DNA of 64,000 nt from Oscillospiraceae bacterium. Its GTDB lineage: Bacteria; Bacillota; Clostridia; UMGS1810. Position 1 is the first letter of the stretch. The number at the start of each line of letters is the position of its first letter. The DNA is taken from assembly GCA_015068975.1 (NCBI GenBank), contig SVJM01000002.1, forward strand, positions 1 to 64,000, given 5' to 3'. The position numbers and the translations under genes are program-made. The notes under the pieces are model-generated. The model was not told the DNA's origin, ran no database searches, and worked only from the letters and a program-made list of their open reading frames with translations. This document shows positions 41,026 through 50,686 of the stretch, in pieces.

Positions 41026-43113
41026 TTAATTTAGTATACCTTCTTTGTCAGCCTTTTCATATATAGACAATATTCTTTGTCTTATAAGACTGTTTTCTTC
41101 CTTCGTAAGCATCGGATCAAATCTCAGAATCTCTTCGCAAAGCTCTCGACAGCTCTGAAGTAAATCTGTATCAGTAAAAAGATTTGCGATTTTAAGCTCA
41201 GGAAGACCATGCTGACGTGTACCGAAGAATTCTCCCGATCCTCTTAATTCAAGATCCTTTGAAGCAATCTCCATACCGTCATTACTCTTTGTCATAATAG
41301 TCATTCTTTCTGCATTTTCTTTTGTCTGAGAATCACTTATAAGGATACAGTATGACTTTTTGTCTCCTCTCCCTACTCTTCCTCTCAGCTGATGAAGCTG
41401 ACTAAGTCCGAATCTCTCAGCATTTTCTATTACCATAATAGTAGAATTCGGCACATCAACACCAACCTCAATCACCGTAGTGGAAACAAGGAGATTGATA
41501 TTTTGGAGTCTAAATTCTTCCATCACTGTATCTTTTTCTTCGTTTGACATTTTTCCATGAATCAATCCAAGCTTAAATTCCGGAAACACCTTCTCCGACA
41601 ATATCTTAAACATTCCTTCACTTGAAGATGCATTCATACTCTCACTGTCTTTTACCAAGGGGCAAACCACATATGCTTGTCTGCCTTCTTTAAGCTCTTT
41701 TCTTACAAATTCGTATGCTCTCTGCTTATAAGAGGAGTTAACAAATATCGTCTCTATTTCCTGTCTGCCCTCAGGCTTGGTATCAATTATTGAAATATCA
41801 AGATCCCCGTATAGAATAAGAGCAAGTGTACGAGGAATAGGTGTTGCACTCATAACAAGTACATTTGCACAATTATCACCGGATTTTTCAAACAATCTTG
41901 CTCTCTGATTTACACCAAAACGATGCTGTTCATCAGTAATTGCAAGTAAAAGATTTTTGAATTTTACGTTCTTCTGAATAACTGCATGTGTACCAATTAC
42001 AACATCATACATACCGTCTTCAATTTCTTTATATAATGCCTTTTTCTTCTTGGTAGCACCTGTTAGAAGAGCAATACGAATCCTGTCCCCAAAAAATTTC
42101 TTTAAAGTATCATAGTGCTGATTTGCAAGTATTTCTGTAGGTGCCATCATTGCGCTCTGATATCCGTTTTTTGCCACCACATACATACACGCAGCAGCAA
42201 CAACAGTTTTTCCGCATCCTACATCTCCCTGCAAAAGTCTGTTCATGGCTCTGTCAGATGACAAATCCTCAAGGATACTATCCAGAGCAGTTTTTTGACC
42301 TTTTGTAAGCTCAAAAGGAAGAGAATCTATAAATTCATCCACAACAAACACATCGTTTATGGGATGATTTCTGTCCTTTTCACGATTGTTTCTCATAAGA
42401 AGAAGTGACAACTGGAGCATAAACAATTCCTCAAAGCTGAGTCTTAGTCTGGCGCGTTTAAGACTTTCGAAATCCTTAGGGTTATGCATTGTACCCACTG
42501 CTTCATTTATACCCATCAGTGAATACCTCTTAAGGATTTTTTCAGGAAAAACATCTATAAGCTGCGAAATATTCAAAAAAGCATTACCTATGGCATTTCT
42601 TACCACATTCTGAGTAAGTCCTTTGTTCAGATGATATACGGGCACAATCTGAAGCGTACTGGCAATACTGTCAGATCTCTCCATTACAACCATCTCAAAT
42701 TCATTCCCTGAATACCCTTTTGTACACCTGCCATATATTATAAACTCTTCGCCCTTGTTTATGGCAATTTTTACATTTGGATTTGTAAACCATTTAACAA
42801 AAATAACCCCTGTACGGTCAGATGCCCTGAAACCACACAAGGATATGTTTTTCTTTATTCGTTTTTGTGAAACAGAAGACAGACAAACAGCCTTAATACA
42901 GCATAGATCACCTGCATTAAGGTCGGAAATCATCTTAACTTCTCTTCTGTCTTCATATGTACGTGGGAAGAAATAAATCAGATCCCACAGATTATAAACA
43001 GACATTTTATTAAAAGCGTTGGCTCTTTTTTCACCAACGCCTTTTATAAAACGAATATCTGTATTAAGAGTATCGCGGTAATTTTTTGAAAAATTTTCCA
43101 CAAAAATCTCCAC
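41026..43113 (-). CDS. recG: ATP-dependent DNA helicase RecG
   Basis: The 695-residue protein has the N-terminal wedge/OB domain (residues 60-160, with FPRTYEDRREVKMI early) and the helicase core. The core has LQGDVGCGKTVVAAA near 290, ITDEQHRFGVNQR near 393, SATPIPRTLAL near 420 and QLRGRVGRGDKKSYC near 590. RecG remodels stalled forks and Holliday junctions. The gene lies three bases from the fakA stop on the same strand, giving the usual Bacillota order asp23-fakA-recG. All motifs are complete. An open frame preceding the core shows standard length for the family. Confidence 0.96.
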   Translation of the reverse strand: MEIFVENFSKNYRDTLNTDIRFIKGVGEKRANAFNKMSVYNLWDLIYFFPRTYEDRREVKMISDLNAGDLCCIKAVCLSSVSQKRIKKNISLCGFRASDRTGVIFVKWFTNPNVKIAINKGEEFIIYGRCTKGYSGNEFEMVVMERSDSIASTLQIVPVYHLNKGLTQNVVRNAIGNAFLNISQLIDVFPEKILKRYSLMGINEAVGTMHNPKDFESLKRARLRLSFEELFMLQLSLLLMRNNREKDRNHPINDVFVVDEFIDSLPFELTKGQKTALDSILEDLSSDRAMNRLLQGDVGCGKTVVAAACMYVVAKNGYQSAMMAPTEILANQHYDTLKKFFGDRIRIALLTGATKKKKALYKEIEDGMYDVVIGTHAVIQKNVKFKNLLLAITDEQHRFGVNQRARLFEKSGDNCANVLVMSATPIPRTLALILYGDLDISIIDTKPEGRQEIETIFVNSSYKQRAYEFVRKELKEGRQAYVVCPLVKDSESMNASSSEGMFKILSEKVFPEFKLGLIHGKMSNEEKDTVMEEFRLQNINLLVSTTVIEVGVDVPNSTIMVIENAERFGLSQLHQLRGRVGRGDKKSYCILISDSQTKENAERMTIMTKSNDGMEIASKDLELRGSGEFFGTRQHGLPELKIANLFTDTDLLQSCRELCEEILRFDPMLTKEENSLIRQRILSIYEKADKEGILN

Positions 43114-43115
43114 CT

Positions 43116-44729
43116 TTATTCTACACTTGCAACAAATGAATATACAGGCTGACCACCGGTTGTTACTTCCACATCACACTCAGGGAACATATCAGATATG
43201 GAATCAGACAATTCGTCAAGAATACCCTCTTCAACTTCTTCGCCTGCGTAAACAGTGATTACTCCTGTTTCATCATTTACCATAAGCTTCAATGACTCAA
43301 TGAGAGCATCCACATTCCCCTTGTCTGATACTACCTTAATCTTTCCGTCAATGATACCCATGTCATTGTCAAGTTTGATCTCCAGTCCGTCCACCACAGT
43401 GTCTCTTACAGCTTTTGTAACAGAACAGGTAGACATTGCGTCGATCATTTCCTTCATCTGAGAAATGTTATCCTCAACATCCATCTCCTCATCAAATACC
43501 ATCATAGCGGCAAAAGCCTCGGGAATGGAGCGGGTTTCCATAACAATTACATTTTTTTCGGACAAATCCTTAACCTGATTTGCAGAAAGAATGATATTTT
43601 TGTTATTTGGAAAAATAATGATGTTTTCAGCATTAATCTTATCCACAGCAAGAAGAATATCATCAGTGCTTGGATTCATAGTCTGTCCGCCCTGAATAAT
43701 ATTTTCTATTCCGTAGTTTGCAAATTTTTCTCTGAAGCCCTCACCAACACATACAGCAACAAAGCCGTATTTTTTCAAAGGTTCATTTTCTTTCTTTGAA
43801 ATAATTTCACTATGTTGATATTTCATATTTTCGATTTTTATATTGATAAGCGAGCCAAGCTTCAAGGCTTCACAAAGGACTTTATCAGGATTGTTTGTAT
43901 GAATATGAACCTTGATAATCTCTTCATCATCAATTACAACCATGCTGTCACCAAAGTGCTCTATAGTTGTTTTAAACTTGAAAGCATCTGCTTTTTTGCT
44001 GCTTTTTTCGATGATAAATTCTGTACAGTATGCAAATTTAATATCTACCTCAACATCCACTCTCTCCACAGGAGTTTCTGAGACAACCTCAGTCTCGGAC
44101 AAAGGGATGATTTCGCCGGTTTTAAGAAAACTGAGAGCACCCTCAAGTATAAGCACCAGACCTTTACCGCCTGAGTCAACTACACCTGCCTGCTTAAGCT
44201 GCGGCAAAAGATTCGGTGTATTATCAAGAGATTCATTTGCTCTTTTTACAACTACTTCAAATGCTTCAAGTATATCATCGTAGTCACCGGCAATCTTTTC
44301 AAGACACTCACTTGTCTCTCTTGCAACAGTAAGAATAGTACCTTCAGTAGGCTTCATAACAGCTCTGTAGGCAGTCTCTGTTGCTTTTTTGAATGCATTG
44401 GAAAAATCCATAAGTGTTGCTGACTGTATATCAGTAAATGTCCTGGATATACCTCTCATAAGCTGCGAAAGAATAACACCTGAGTTACCTCTCGCCCCTC
44501 TTAATGTGGAATAGGCAAGAATCTTTGCAACCTCGGATACATTTTTGTCTCTGTTAGCCTGAAGGTCAGAAACGCAGCTTGATATAGTCATAGACATATT
44601 TGTACCGGTATCTCCGTCAGGAACAGGAAAAACATTCAAATCATCTACAAGCTTTTTGTTATTACAAAGGTTGTTGGCACCCGATATGACCATATCGGCA
44701 AACAAACAACCGTTAATTTCTCTAATCAT
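43116..44729 (-). CDS. fakA: FakA-type fatty acid kinase (DAK2/DegV-like) subunit
   Basis: The ATG at 44729 is chosen because AGAGGTG precedes it. The 537-residue protein starts with a DhaL (DAK2) domain holding FPVPDGDTGTNM near residue 35, the ATP/Mg-binding aspartates, and GARGNSGVILSQLMRG. A middle domain and a C-terminal DegV-like domain (VITVYAGEEVEEGILDELSD) follow. FakA phosphorylates fatty acids carried by FakB to feed membrane lipid synthesis; no fakB is in this window. The position between asp23 and recG is the classical YloV locus. Confidence 0.9.
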   Translation of the reverse strand: MIREINGCLFADMVISGANNLCNNKKLVDDLNVFPVPDGDTGTNMSMTISSCVSDLQANRDKNVSEVAKILAYSTLRGARGNSGVILSQLMRGISRTFTDIQSATLMDFSNAFKKATETAYRAVMKPTEGTILTVARETSECLEKIAGDYDDILEAFEVVVKRANESLDNTPNLLPQLKQAGVVDSGGKGLVLILEGALSFLKTGEIIPLSETEVVSETPVERVDVEVDIKFAYCTEFIIEKSSKKADAFKFKTTIEHFGDSMVVIDDEEIIKVHIHTNNPDKVLCEALKLGSLINIKIENMKYQHSEIISKKENEPLKKYGFVAVCVGEGFREKFANYGIENIIQGGQTMNPSTDDILLAVDKINAENIIIFPNNKNIILSANQVKDLSEKNVIVMETRSIPEAFAAMMVFDEEMDVEDNISQMKEMIDAMSTCSVTKAVRDTVVDGLEIKLDNDMGIIDGKIKVVSDKGNVDALIESLKLMVNDETGVITVYAGEEVEEGILDELSDSISDMFPECDVEVTTGGQPVYSFVASVE

Positions 44730-44742
44730 TGGCGGCACCTCT

Positions 44743-45108
44743 TTATTCGATATCCTGCAATCTGAATCCATCAACATAAATATCAACGTTGTTTACCTCA
44801 ATACCGGTAATAAGATTCACCTGATAAGTAACTCTGTTTTTGATACTGTCACAAATCGCATTGATGTTCACACCATAATCAACAATAATGTGAAGATCGA
44901 TATTAAGCTTGTCGTCCTTATACTCAACGCTGATCCCCTTGGAAAGTTTTTCTCTTCTGAGTAAAGAAGCAAACTCGTCAGTTTTGGACTTATAAGCCAT
45001 ACCAACCACACCATAGCAACTCATAGCAGTAATCCCTGCAATGTTTGCAATGGCATCAAGCTCGATAATTACATTTCCGTTTTTTAGTTCTACTGTTGTA
45101 TAAGCCAT
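44743..45108 (-). CDS. Asp23/Gls24 family envelope protein (YloU-like)
   Basis: GGAGGTG places the start at 45108. The 121-residue protein has the Asp23 pattern: GNVIIELDAIANIAGITAMS near the N-terminus, then GVVGMAYKSK and a beta-alpha-beta repeat with LNIDLHIIVDYGVNINAICD. Proteins of this family attach below the membrane and act in cell-envelope stress. In Clostridia the gene nearly always precedes fakA, as here (13 bases apart). The exact molecular role is unknown. It is cytoplasmic, without signal peptide. Confidence 0.88.
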   Translation of the reverse strand: MAYTTVELKNGNVIIELDAIANIAGITAMSCYGVVGMAYKSKTDEFASLLRREKLSKGISVEYKDDKLNIDLHIIVDYGVNINAICDSIKNRVTYQVNLITGIEVNNVDIYVDGFRLQDIE

Positions 45109-45125
45109 AATACGCACCTCCGGAT

Positions 45126-46901
45126 TTATAGTTTAATTAAGTTATAATCACATTTATCTTCAAGAAATTTAAGTTCATATTCAGAAAATGTGGTAAAAAT
45201 GATTTGATGTGATGTCAAACCAAGATAAGACATTATCCTTGACAACCTTTCTTTATCATATCTGATAAACGCCTCGTCAAAGATAACCACACCTGATTTA
45301 TCAATTACTGTTTCAATCACTGCCATTCTGAATGAAAAATACAAAAGATCCAATGTGGAGCGGCTAAGATTTGTCGGAGAAAAAAATCCTTCATTTCTTC
45401 TGAGAGACAACGCCAGCTCACTTGAAACAACAATCTTTTCATCAGAGTTTTCTGTCACAAAAGAAAATATTTTACCTGCCATTTCTGATACAACAGGCGA
45501 AAAATCTTTTTTCAGTTTTTCGTAGGCATTTGTGATTAATTCTTTTGTATCATCTATTATTTTAACATATTCTGAATTTTTTTCAAGCCCTTCTTTTATT
45601 TCTTTATATGTTAGCTCTTTTTCAGTAAGAAGTTTTTCGTATCTTGTAATGGTCTCAAGCTCAGCTTCTATGCGGTTTTTTCTTGTGACAGCATCCACGG
45701 TTCTTCTCATATTGTCCGCCAAAATATTTTTCTTATTCTCTTTAAGCGTATTAAGCTGAGAAATCTCAGAATTAAGTTCATCTCTGCGATTTTTAAAGCT
45801 TAAAAGCTGAGAGTTTTTTTCCTTAAAAAACTTAAATTTATCTTTGAGATCATCTCCGTTTTTGGCATTATATCTTGACAATACGCCATTTAACTTCTTT
45901 TTTGCATTATTAAAATACAAAAAGCTTCCAAAGCCAAATACCAACGATGCAACAAGAATTATATAAGGGATGATTCCTGATACAAAAGAAGCAACTGTAC
46001 ATACAGTAAGCATACAATAAATAATATAGTCCAATTTGCTTCCAAGAAGCTTTTCACATTTTTCCACTACTTCTCCGTCTGTTTCGTTATATGCAAGAAA
46101 TTCCTGAGGAATAATCCTTTCGGTATCGGAAATTTTGGTGTTTAAATCCACAATGCTCTGATTTAATTTATAAAGCATATTATCCGCTTCATCATCCTTA
46201 TCTCCTACATAAGCAGTAAGCTCTTGCTCTTCGGCTATAGCCTTTTTTAAATCTGTTTCCAGAGCGGATTTTGAATGGATTTTATCTTTCAGGGAAGAAA
46301 TCTCATTTTCCACATTCTCAAGGTCTCTCATAAGCCGAGGAATAATCGCATCCTTTCTCTTTGCACTTGTGAGAGACAGTTTTTCTTCATTTAATAAACT
46401 GATTATTTCTTCAAAGTTTACAAGTTCATCACCTGAGGATGAGAGATTTTCCAATCGTTTGAGAATCTCACTTTTTGCAAGAAATGTACTTTCGGATATA
46501 TCCTTTACATATATAGTAGAAGAAAACATATCTTCACCTATATTCACTATCTCCGAAATCATATTTTCAGCCTTTTCTCCCGTGATTACATCGCCTGTAT
46601 CAAGATTTGTGATCACAGCATAAGAACCTTTTTTCTTAGCACCATTTCTTACTATAAGATATTGTGTATCATTATGTGATATAACCATTTCCCCTGATGG
46701 TTCAGACAGATCAAGAGGGAAATAATCCTTCACGGGATTAATCCTTCCCTGACCGCCATAGATCATAAAACGGATAAATGTAATAATGGTAGTCTTTCCC
46801 GATTCATTATTGCCAAATATCACATTGCATCCATTGTCAAAGGTAATGGTTTTATCTTTTAATTTGCCGAAGTTTTTAATTTTAAGTTCTTTTATAATCA
46901 T
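45126..46901 (-). CDS. YhaN-like AAA ATPase (SbcC/RecF-type) with membrane hairpin
   Basis: The 591-residue protein begins MIIKELKIKNFGKLKDKTIT and has Walker A FGNNESGKTTIITF at residue 30, a signature LSRSTLDLLYFSFR near 520 and Walker B GVVIFDEAF near 545, as in Rad50/SbcC-like ATPases. The coiled-coil arms are short and interrupted near residue 300 by two hydrophobic stretches (LDYIIYCMLTVCTVASFVSG and IIPYIILVASLVFGFGSFLY), which could anchor it to the membrane. It pairs with the nuclease next door, probably forming an SbcCD-like DNA-end processing complex. The membrane hairpin is a known trait of YhaN relatives. Confidence 0.85.
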   Translation of the reverse strand: MIIKELKIKNFGKLKDKTITFDNGCNVIFGNNESGKTTIITFIRFMIYGGQGRINPVKDYFPLDLSEPSGEMVISHNDTQYLIVRNGAKKKGSYAVITNLDTGDVITGEKAENMISEIVNIGEDMFSSTIYVKDISESTFLAKSEILKRLENLSSSGDELVNFEEIISLLNEEKLSLTSAKRKDAIIPRLMRDLENVENEISSLKDKIHSKSALETDLKKAIAEEQELTAYVGDKDDEADNMLYKLNQSIVDLNTKISDTERIIPQEFLAYNETDGEVVEKCEKLLGSKLDYIIYCMLTVCTVASFVSGIIPYIILVASLVFGFGSFLYFNNAKKKLNGVLSRYNAKNGDDLKDKFKFFKEKNSQLLSFKNRRDELNSEISQLNTLKENKKNILADNMRRTVDAVTRKNRIEAELETITRYEKLLTEKELTYKEIKEGLEKNSEYVKIIDDTKELITNAYEKLKKDFSPVVSEMAGKIFSFVTENSDEKIVVSSELALSLRRNEGFFSPTNLSRSTLDLLYFSFRMAVIETVIDKSGVVIFDEAFIRYDKERLSRIMSYLGLTSHQIIFTTFSEYELKFLEDKCDYNLIKL

Positions 46902-46913
46902 TATATCACCATC

Positions 46914-47990
46914 TTACTTAAGAAGCTGAAATCCTTTTTTTAACACCTTCATCCAGTGTTCTCTCTCTGAAGGCTCACTGTCAAGCTTTTCCTTCACTTC
47001 CCGTACAAATCCACCAAGAAGACTGCTTTCTCCCATATAATCATCAAGGTTGATTTTCAGTTGGGTTTCATCATATATTTTCACAAAAAAAGCGTACTCT
47101 TCAAGGGTTTTTACCATTGCATCAGCATTTATTATAAGATCCTGTGAGATCTCGCCTTCAATAATAATTTTGTATAAATCCTTAGGCTCTCTGATTGCTG
47201 ATATAATATTGGATATCAAAAGAGAAGAATTTGAAATACCCTCAGCATTTATGTGTAATTCCACATATTTTCTTATCTGTCCGGGGACAAATTCATAGTT
47301 TACTCTCCCCTTCTCCATTTCAAGATATATCCCGCCTTTTTCACCAAGCTCATCAAAGCCTTTGCCCTCGTGAGTACCGGGATAACAATAAAAAGTATTT
47401 CCTGCTTTATTCATGCCTGAATACATATGAACATGACCCAGGGCGATATAATCAAGTCCGGATTTTTCTATCATTGAGTTAAGAATCGGGTTGTATTTGC
47501 TTGTGCCTGTCAGGTCTCCGTGAATGACCATAATATTGATTTTTTTGTCATTCTCTGCCACAAATCCATCCAGCAAAGAGCTTTTCTGAAACACATCACA
47601 AAAGGATATGCCGTATACTCTGTACTCATCAAATTCATACATTCCCATTTCCTGATTAAATATATATACATTGTCTCCGAACTTTTCAGAAAAGTATGTA
47701 TAATCATCATCACAAATATAATCATGGTTTCCGAAGCACAAAAAGAACTTACAATCGTTATGCTTTGAAAATGTATCCTCAAGAATATCCATATCTTCTT
47801 TTAAAAATGGTCGTGTCTCAAAAAGGTCTCCTGATATAAAATACACCCTTGCACCTTTATCATAAGCGTTGTTAATTTGTGACAAAAAGGACAATCTTGA
47901 TTCATTTTTACGCACCTGAGCCTTACTTTTGTCAAGATGGGAAAATTCGCTTCCAAGGTGCAGATCTGCCATATGAAAAGCCTTTATCAT
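46914..47990 (-). CDS. YhaO/SbcD-like metallophosphoesterase DNA exonuclease
   Basis: The ATG at 47990 is set by AAGGATGATTTG. The 358-residue protein has the Mre11/SbcD phosphoesterase motifs: FHMADLHLGSEF near residue 5, YFISGDLFE near 50, FFLCFGNHDYICD near 85, MVIHGDLTGTS near 155 and YIALGHVHMYSG near 185. A C-terminal cap and helical domain (to LLGGFVREVKEKLD) would contact the ATPase subunit encoded 12 bases downstream. The pair should process DNA ends or hairpins. Such a hairpin nuclease is of interest in a genome rich in palindromic arrays. Confidence 0.9.
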   Translation of the reverse strand: MIKAFHMADLHLGSEFSHLDKSKAQVRKNESRLSFLSQINNAYDKGARVYFISGDLFETRPFLKEDMDILEDTFSKHNDCKFFLCFGNHDYICDDDYTYFSEKFGDNVYIFNQEMGMYEFDEYRVYGISFCDVFQKSSLLDGFVAENDKKINIMVIHGDLTGTSKYNPILNSMIEKSGLDYIALGHVHMYSGMNKAGNTFYCYPGTHEGKGFDELGEKGGIYLEMEKGRVNYEFVPGQIRKYVELHINAEGISNSSLLISNIISAIREPKDLYKIIIEGEISQDLIINADAMVKTLEEYAFFVKIYDETQLKINLDDYMGESSLLGGFVREVKEKLDSEPSEREHWMKVLKKGFQLLK

Positions 47991-48033
47991 CAAATCATCC
48001 TTTCTGTAAATCAAAAAATAATATAACTAAACA

Positions 48034-48894
48034 TCAGATTCTGCTTCCTCTTACCACACGAGGATTAAGTCCCAGATCCTTCATAACATAAATGTCTCTG
48101 AACTTATTTTTCATCATATCAGCTACATCCTCCGCCTGATCATATCCGATTTCAAAAAAAATCAGGCCGTCTTTTTTGAGTATCTGTTCTGCCTCTGATA
48201 TAATTCTTCTGTAAAACACAAGTCCGTCTTCTCCACCATCGAGAGCAAGGGAAGGCTCATAATCCTTTACATCATTCATAAGAGTATGAAGCACATCACT
48301 TCGTATATACGGTGGATTGGACACAACTATATCATACTGCTCATCAATATAACTAAGATCACTTAACACATCAAGACACATAAATTCACACCTGTGATCA
48401 ACCATAAGATCAATAGCATTTTCTCTGGCGACCTCAAGTGCATCCATACTCACATCGACCATTGTCACTTCACAAAATGACAGCATCTTCGCAAGCGTAA
48501 TACCTATTGCGCCACTTCCTGTACATAGATCAAGTATACGAAGGCTTCTTCTGTCATTGCTACACCGTAAAACTTCATTTACAAGAGTTTCTGTATCGGG
48601 TCTGGGTATAAGTACGTCCTTTGTAACCTTGAAGTTAAATCCCATAAATTCCTTCTTACCTGTAATATATGCCACAGGCTCTCCGACTTTTCTCCGTTCT
48701 ATATATGAGAAGTATTCCTGCTTTTTATCACTATTTAATATATCATTTGAATGAATAACGAGATACATATCATCACAAGAAAGTGTATGTTTTAAAAGAA
48801 CTTTGGCATCGATATCATAAGTTTCGTCACCAAAGTTCTTCAAAGTTTCTCTCGCGCGATACATTATCTCTTTAATTGTATCACCATTTATCAT
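48034..48894 (-). CDS. prmC: PrmC, release-factor glutamine methyltransferase
   Basis: The 286-residue protein has a helical N-terminal domain and a Rossmann methyltransferase domain. The latter has LDLCTGSGAIGITLAK (AdoMet binding, near residue 115) and VVSNPPYIRSD (the NPPY motif contacting the target glutamine, near 190). It methylates the GGQ glutamine of peptide release factors 1 and 2. Its ATG overlaps the 3' end of the DUF1385 gene by 14 bases; this pair usually precedes prfA, which is not found here. Motifs and length are normal. Confidence 0.93.
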   Translation of the reverse strand: MINGDTIKEIMYRARETLKNFGDETYDIDAKVLLKHTLSCDDMYLVIHSNDILNSDKKQEYFSYIERRKVGEPVAYITGKKEFMGFNFKVTKDVLIPRPDTETLVNEVLRCSNDRRSLRILDLCTGSGAIGITLAKMLSFCEVTMVDVSMDALEVARENAIDLMVDHRCEFMCLDVLSDLSYIDEQYDIVVSNPPYIRSDVLHTLMNDVKDYEPSLALDGGEDGLVFYRRIISEAEQILKKDGLIFFEIGYDQAEDVADMMKNKFRDIYVMKDLGLNPRVVRGSRI

Positions 48895-49849
48895 CGTCTT
48901 TATTTCCCGTCATAACATTTTTAAGAGCGCATATTGCAACCTCAAGCTGTTCTTCATCAGGCTCTCTGGTAGTAAGATACTGAAGCATAAGCCCCGGCTT
49001 TGTAAGAATCTTTACAAGCTTGTTGTTGCTTCTGCCCATAATCTTTATTATTTCATACGAAATACCTGCAACAAAAGGTAAAAGAAGTAATCTGTACAAA
49101 ATTCTTAAAAATGGATTGCTTCCCCAAGGGATAACAGAAAATGAAATAATACTTATGAACATTACCACAAGAAGGAAGTTTGTACCACATCTGGGGTGAA
49201 GTCTTGAGTATTTTTTTGCATTCTCAGGAGTAAGCTCGTCCCCGTGCTCGTAGCAGGCAATGCTCTTGTGCTCTGCGCCATGATATTCAAACACTCTTCT
49301 GATATCCTTCATTCTGCCAACAAGACCTATATACAATATGAATATTGTTATTCTTATGACACCTTCAAGGAGATTGAGAACAATCGGTGCTTCAAGCTTA
49401 AATGCCCATTTAACCAAAGAAGAAATCCCGTGAGGCAAAAGCATAAACAAACCAATACTGAATATAAGTGATACAAACACTGCAAAATATATCACAATAT
49501 CCTTGATTTTGTCCCCGAGCTTATCGTCAAGCCACTTTTCAAACTTAGTCATTTGTTCTTCGCCATCTTCAAGATCTACTTGCTCAGCAGAAAACATAAG
49601 ACACTTTACGCCCACAATCATTGATTCAAAAAATGAAATCACGCCTCTGATAATCGGAAGCTTTAAAAATTTAAACTTATTGAGAATGGAAGATACAGGT
49701 CTTTTGTCTACTATTATTTCGCCATCAGATTTCCTAACCGCAGTAGCAATTTCCTTTGGGCCTCTCATCATTACCCCTTCCATTACTGCCTGTCCGCCGA
49801 TGCTTGTAAGATGACACTCTTTTGTTGTATTACACTTTTTGTTTTCCAT
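48881..49849 (-). CDS. DUF1385 family membrane protein (YqhQ-like)
   Basis: The 322-residue protein shows the family's opening SIGGQAVMEGVMMRGPKEIA, a central membrane region (IVIYFAVFVSLIFSIGLFML and others) and the conserved EYHGAEHKSIACYEHGDELT, followed by HPRCGTNFLL. The His/Cys/Glu residues suggest metal binding, but the biochemical role is unknown. It commonly precedes prmC in Clostridia, as here. AAGGAAGG precedes the ATG. It lies downstream of the lipoprotein gene on the same strand and may share the 50324-50352 promoter. Confidence 0.9.
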   Translation of the reverse strand: MENKKCNTTKECHLTSIGGQAVMEGVMMRGPKEIATAVRKSDGEIIVDKRPVSSILNKFKFLKLPIIRGVISFFESMIVGVKCLMFSAEQVDLEDGEEQMTKFEKWLDDKLGDKIKDIVIYFAVFVSLIFSIGLFMLLPHGISSLVKWAFKLEAPIVLNLLEGVIRITIFILYIGLVGRMKDIRRVFEYHGAEHKSIACYEHGDELTPENAKKYSRLHPRCGTNFLLVVMFISIISFSVIPWGSNPFLRILYRLLLLPFVAGISYEIIKIMGRSNNKLVKILTKPGLMLQYLTTREPDEEQLEVAICALKNVMTGNKDDDKW

Positions 49850-49864
49850 TTGTATTCCTTCCTT

Positions 49865-50290
49865 TTATTGAATTTTCTCAAGGAAAAGCTGCATTTTGAG
49901 AAGAAGGAGTTCTTTTTCTCTGCCTTCAGGCAATGTTTCTATATAATCATTATATTCCATAAGATCATCAACTGTCTCAATCTCTTCAGGCAATGAATCA
50001 GGGATGTATTCTTCAGCTTCTTTCTCGATATCATCCTTTTTTATCACTTCTCCTGAATTGAGCTTTACATCCTCACCAAGAACAGGTGCCTGAGAAGCTT
50101 CTTCTTTTTTCTCATCATTTGCTTTTTTATCATCAGTTTTGCTTTCTTCTGTCTTTTTTGTTTCTTCAGTCTGGTTTGTTTCTGTCTGAGAATTTGTCTC
50201 AGCGGTGTCCTTGGCACAGCCTGCAAAGCAAAATGCTGCAACTAAGAGCACAATGATTAATGCAATGATAGATTTTTTGTTAATTTTCAT
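49865..50290 (-). CDS. Lipoprotein with acidic low-complexity linker
   Basis: The 141-residue protein has a lipoprotein signal (SIIALIIVLLVAAFCFAGC) with the acylated Cys at about residue 25. A Thr/Glu/Lys-rich linker to about residue 75 and a short helical domain (DDLMEYNDYIETLPEGREKE) follow. No family is recognised. It is the first gene behind the 50324-50352 promoter and is followed 15 bases later by the DUF1385 gene. Similar small lipoproteins are frequent in Clostridia, without known function. Confidence 0.65.
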   Translation of the reverse strand: MKINKKSIIALIIVLLVAAFCFAGCAKDTAETNSQTETNQTEETKKTEESKTDDKKANDEKKEEASQAPVLGEDVKLNSGEVIKKDDIEKEAEEYIPDSLPEEIETVDDLMEYNDYIETLPEGREKELLLLKMQLFLEKIQ

Positions 50291-50323
50291 AATAATTCTC
50301 CTTATAAATTTATTTTCATTTTA

Positions 50324-50352
50324 TTTTATCATAAATCAATCAAAATTTCAAC
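50324..50352 (-). promoter_or_regulatory. Promoter for the lipoprotein-DUF1385-prmC genes
   Basis: On the minus strand TTGAAA, a 17-base spacer and TAAAAT lie 34 bases before the lipoprotein start. It points away from acpP. Confidence 0.7.
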
Positions 50353-50451
50353 CAAATTAAAGCTTATTTACAAATTTTTAAAATTTTTTGTTTTAATCCA
50401 CAGATTATGGGTATATAGTAAAATGTAATTTATTTTTGGAGGTAATTAATT

Positions 50452-50682
50452 ATGTTTGAAAAAATGAAACCAGTTATTGCAGAACAGTTGGGCGTAGACC
50501 CGGACAAAATCACTCCCGATGCATCATTTATTGATGATCTGGGTGCAGATTCACTTGATATGGTTGAGCTCATACTGGCAATTGAAGAAGAATACGGATT
50601 TGAAGTATCAGAAGACGATGCTGCAAAAATTTCTACTGTTGGAGAAGCCTGCGATTACATAAAAAAAGCAATCGGCGAATAA
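50452..50682 (+). CDS. acpP: Acyl carrier protein
   Basis: The 76-residue acidic protein contains DDLGADSLDMVELILAIEEE, with the Ser that receives 4'-phosphopantetheine (in DSL), and the usual four-helix pattern. It carries growing acyl chains in fatty acid synthesis. GGAGGTAATTAATT leads the ATG. It is followed four bases later by rnc, as in many Bacillota. Other fab genes are not in the window. Confidence 0.97.
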   Translation: MFEKMKPVIAEQLGVDPDKITPDASFIDDLGADSLDMVELILAIEEEYGFEVSEDDAAKISTVGEACDYIKKAIGE

Positions 50683-50686
50683 TATT

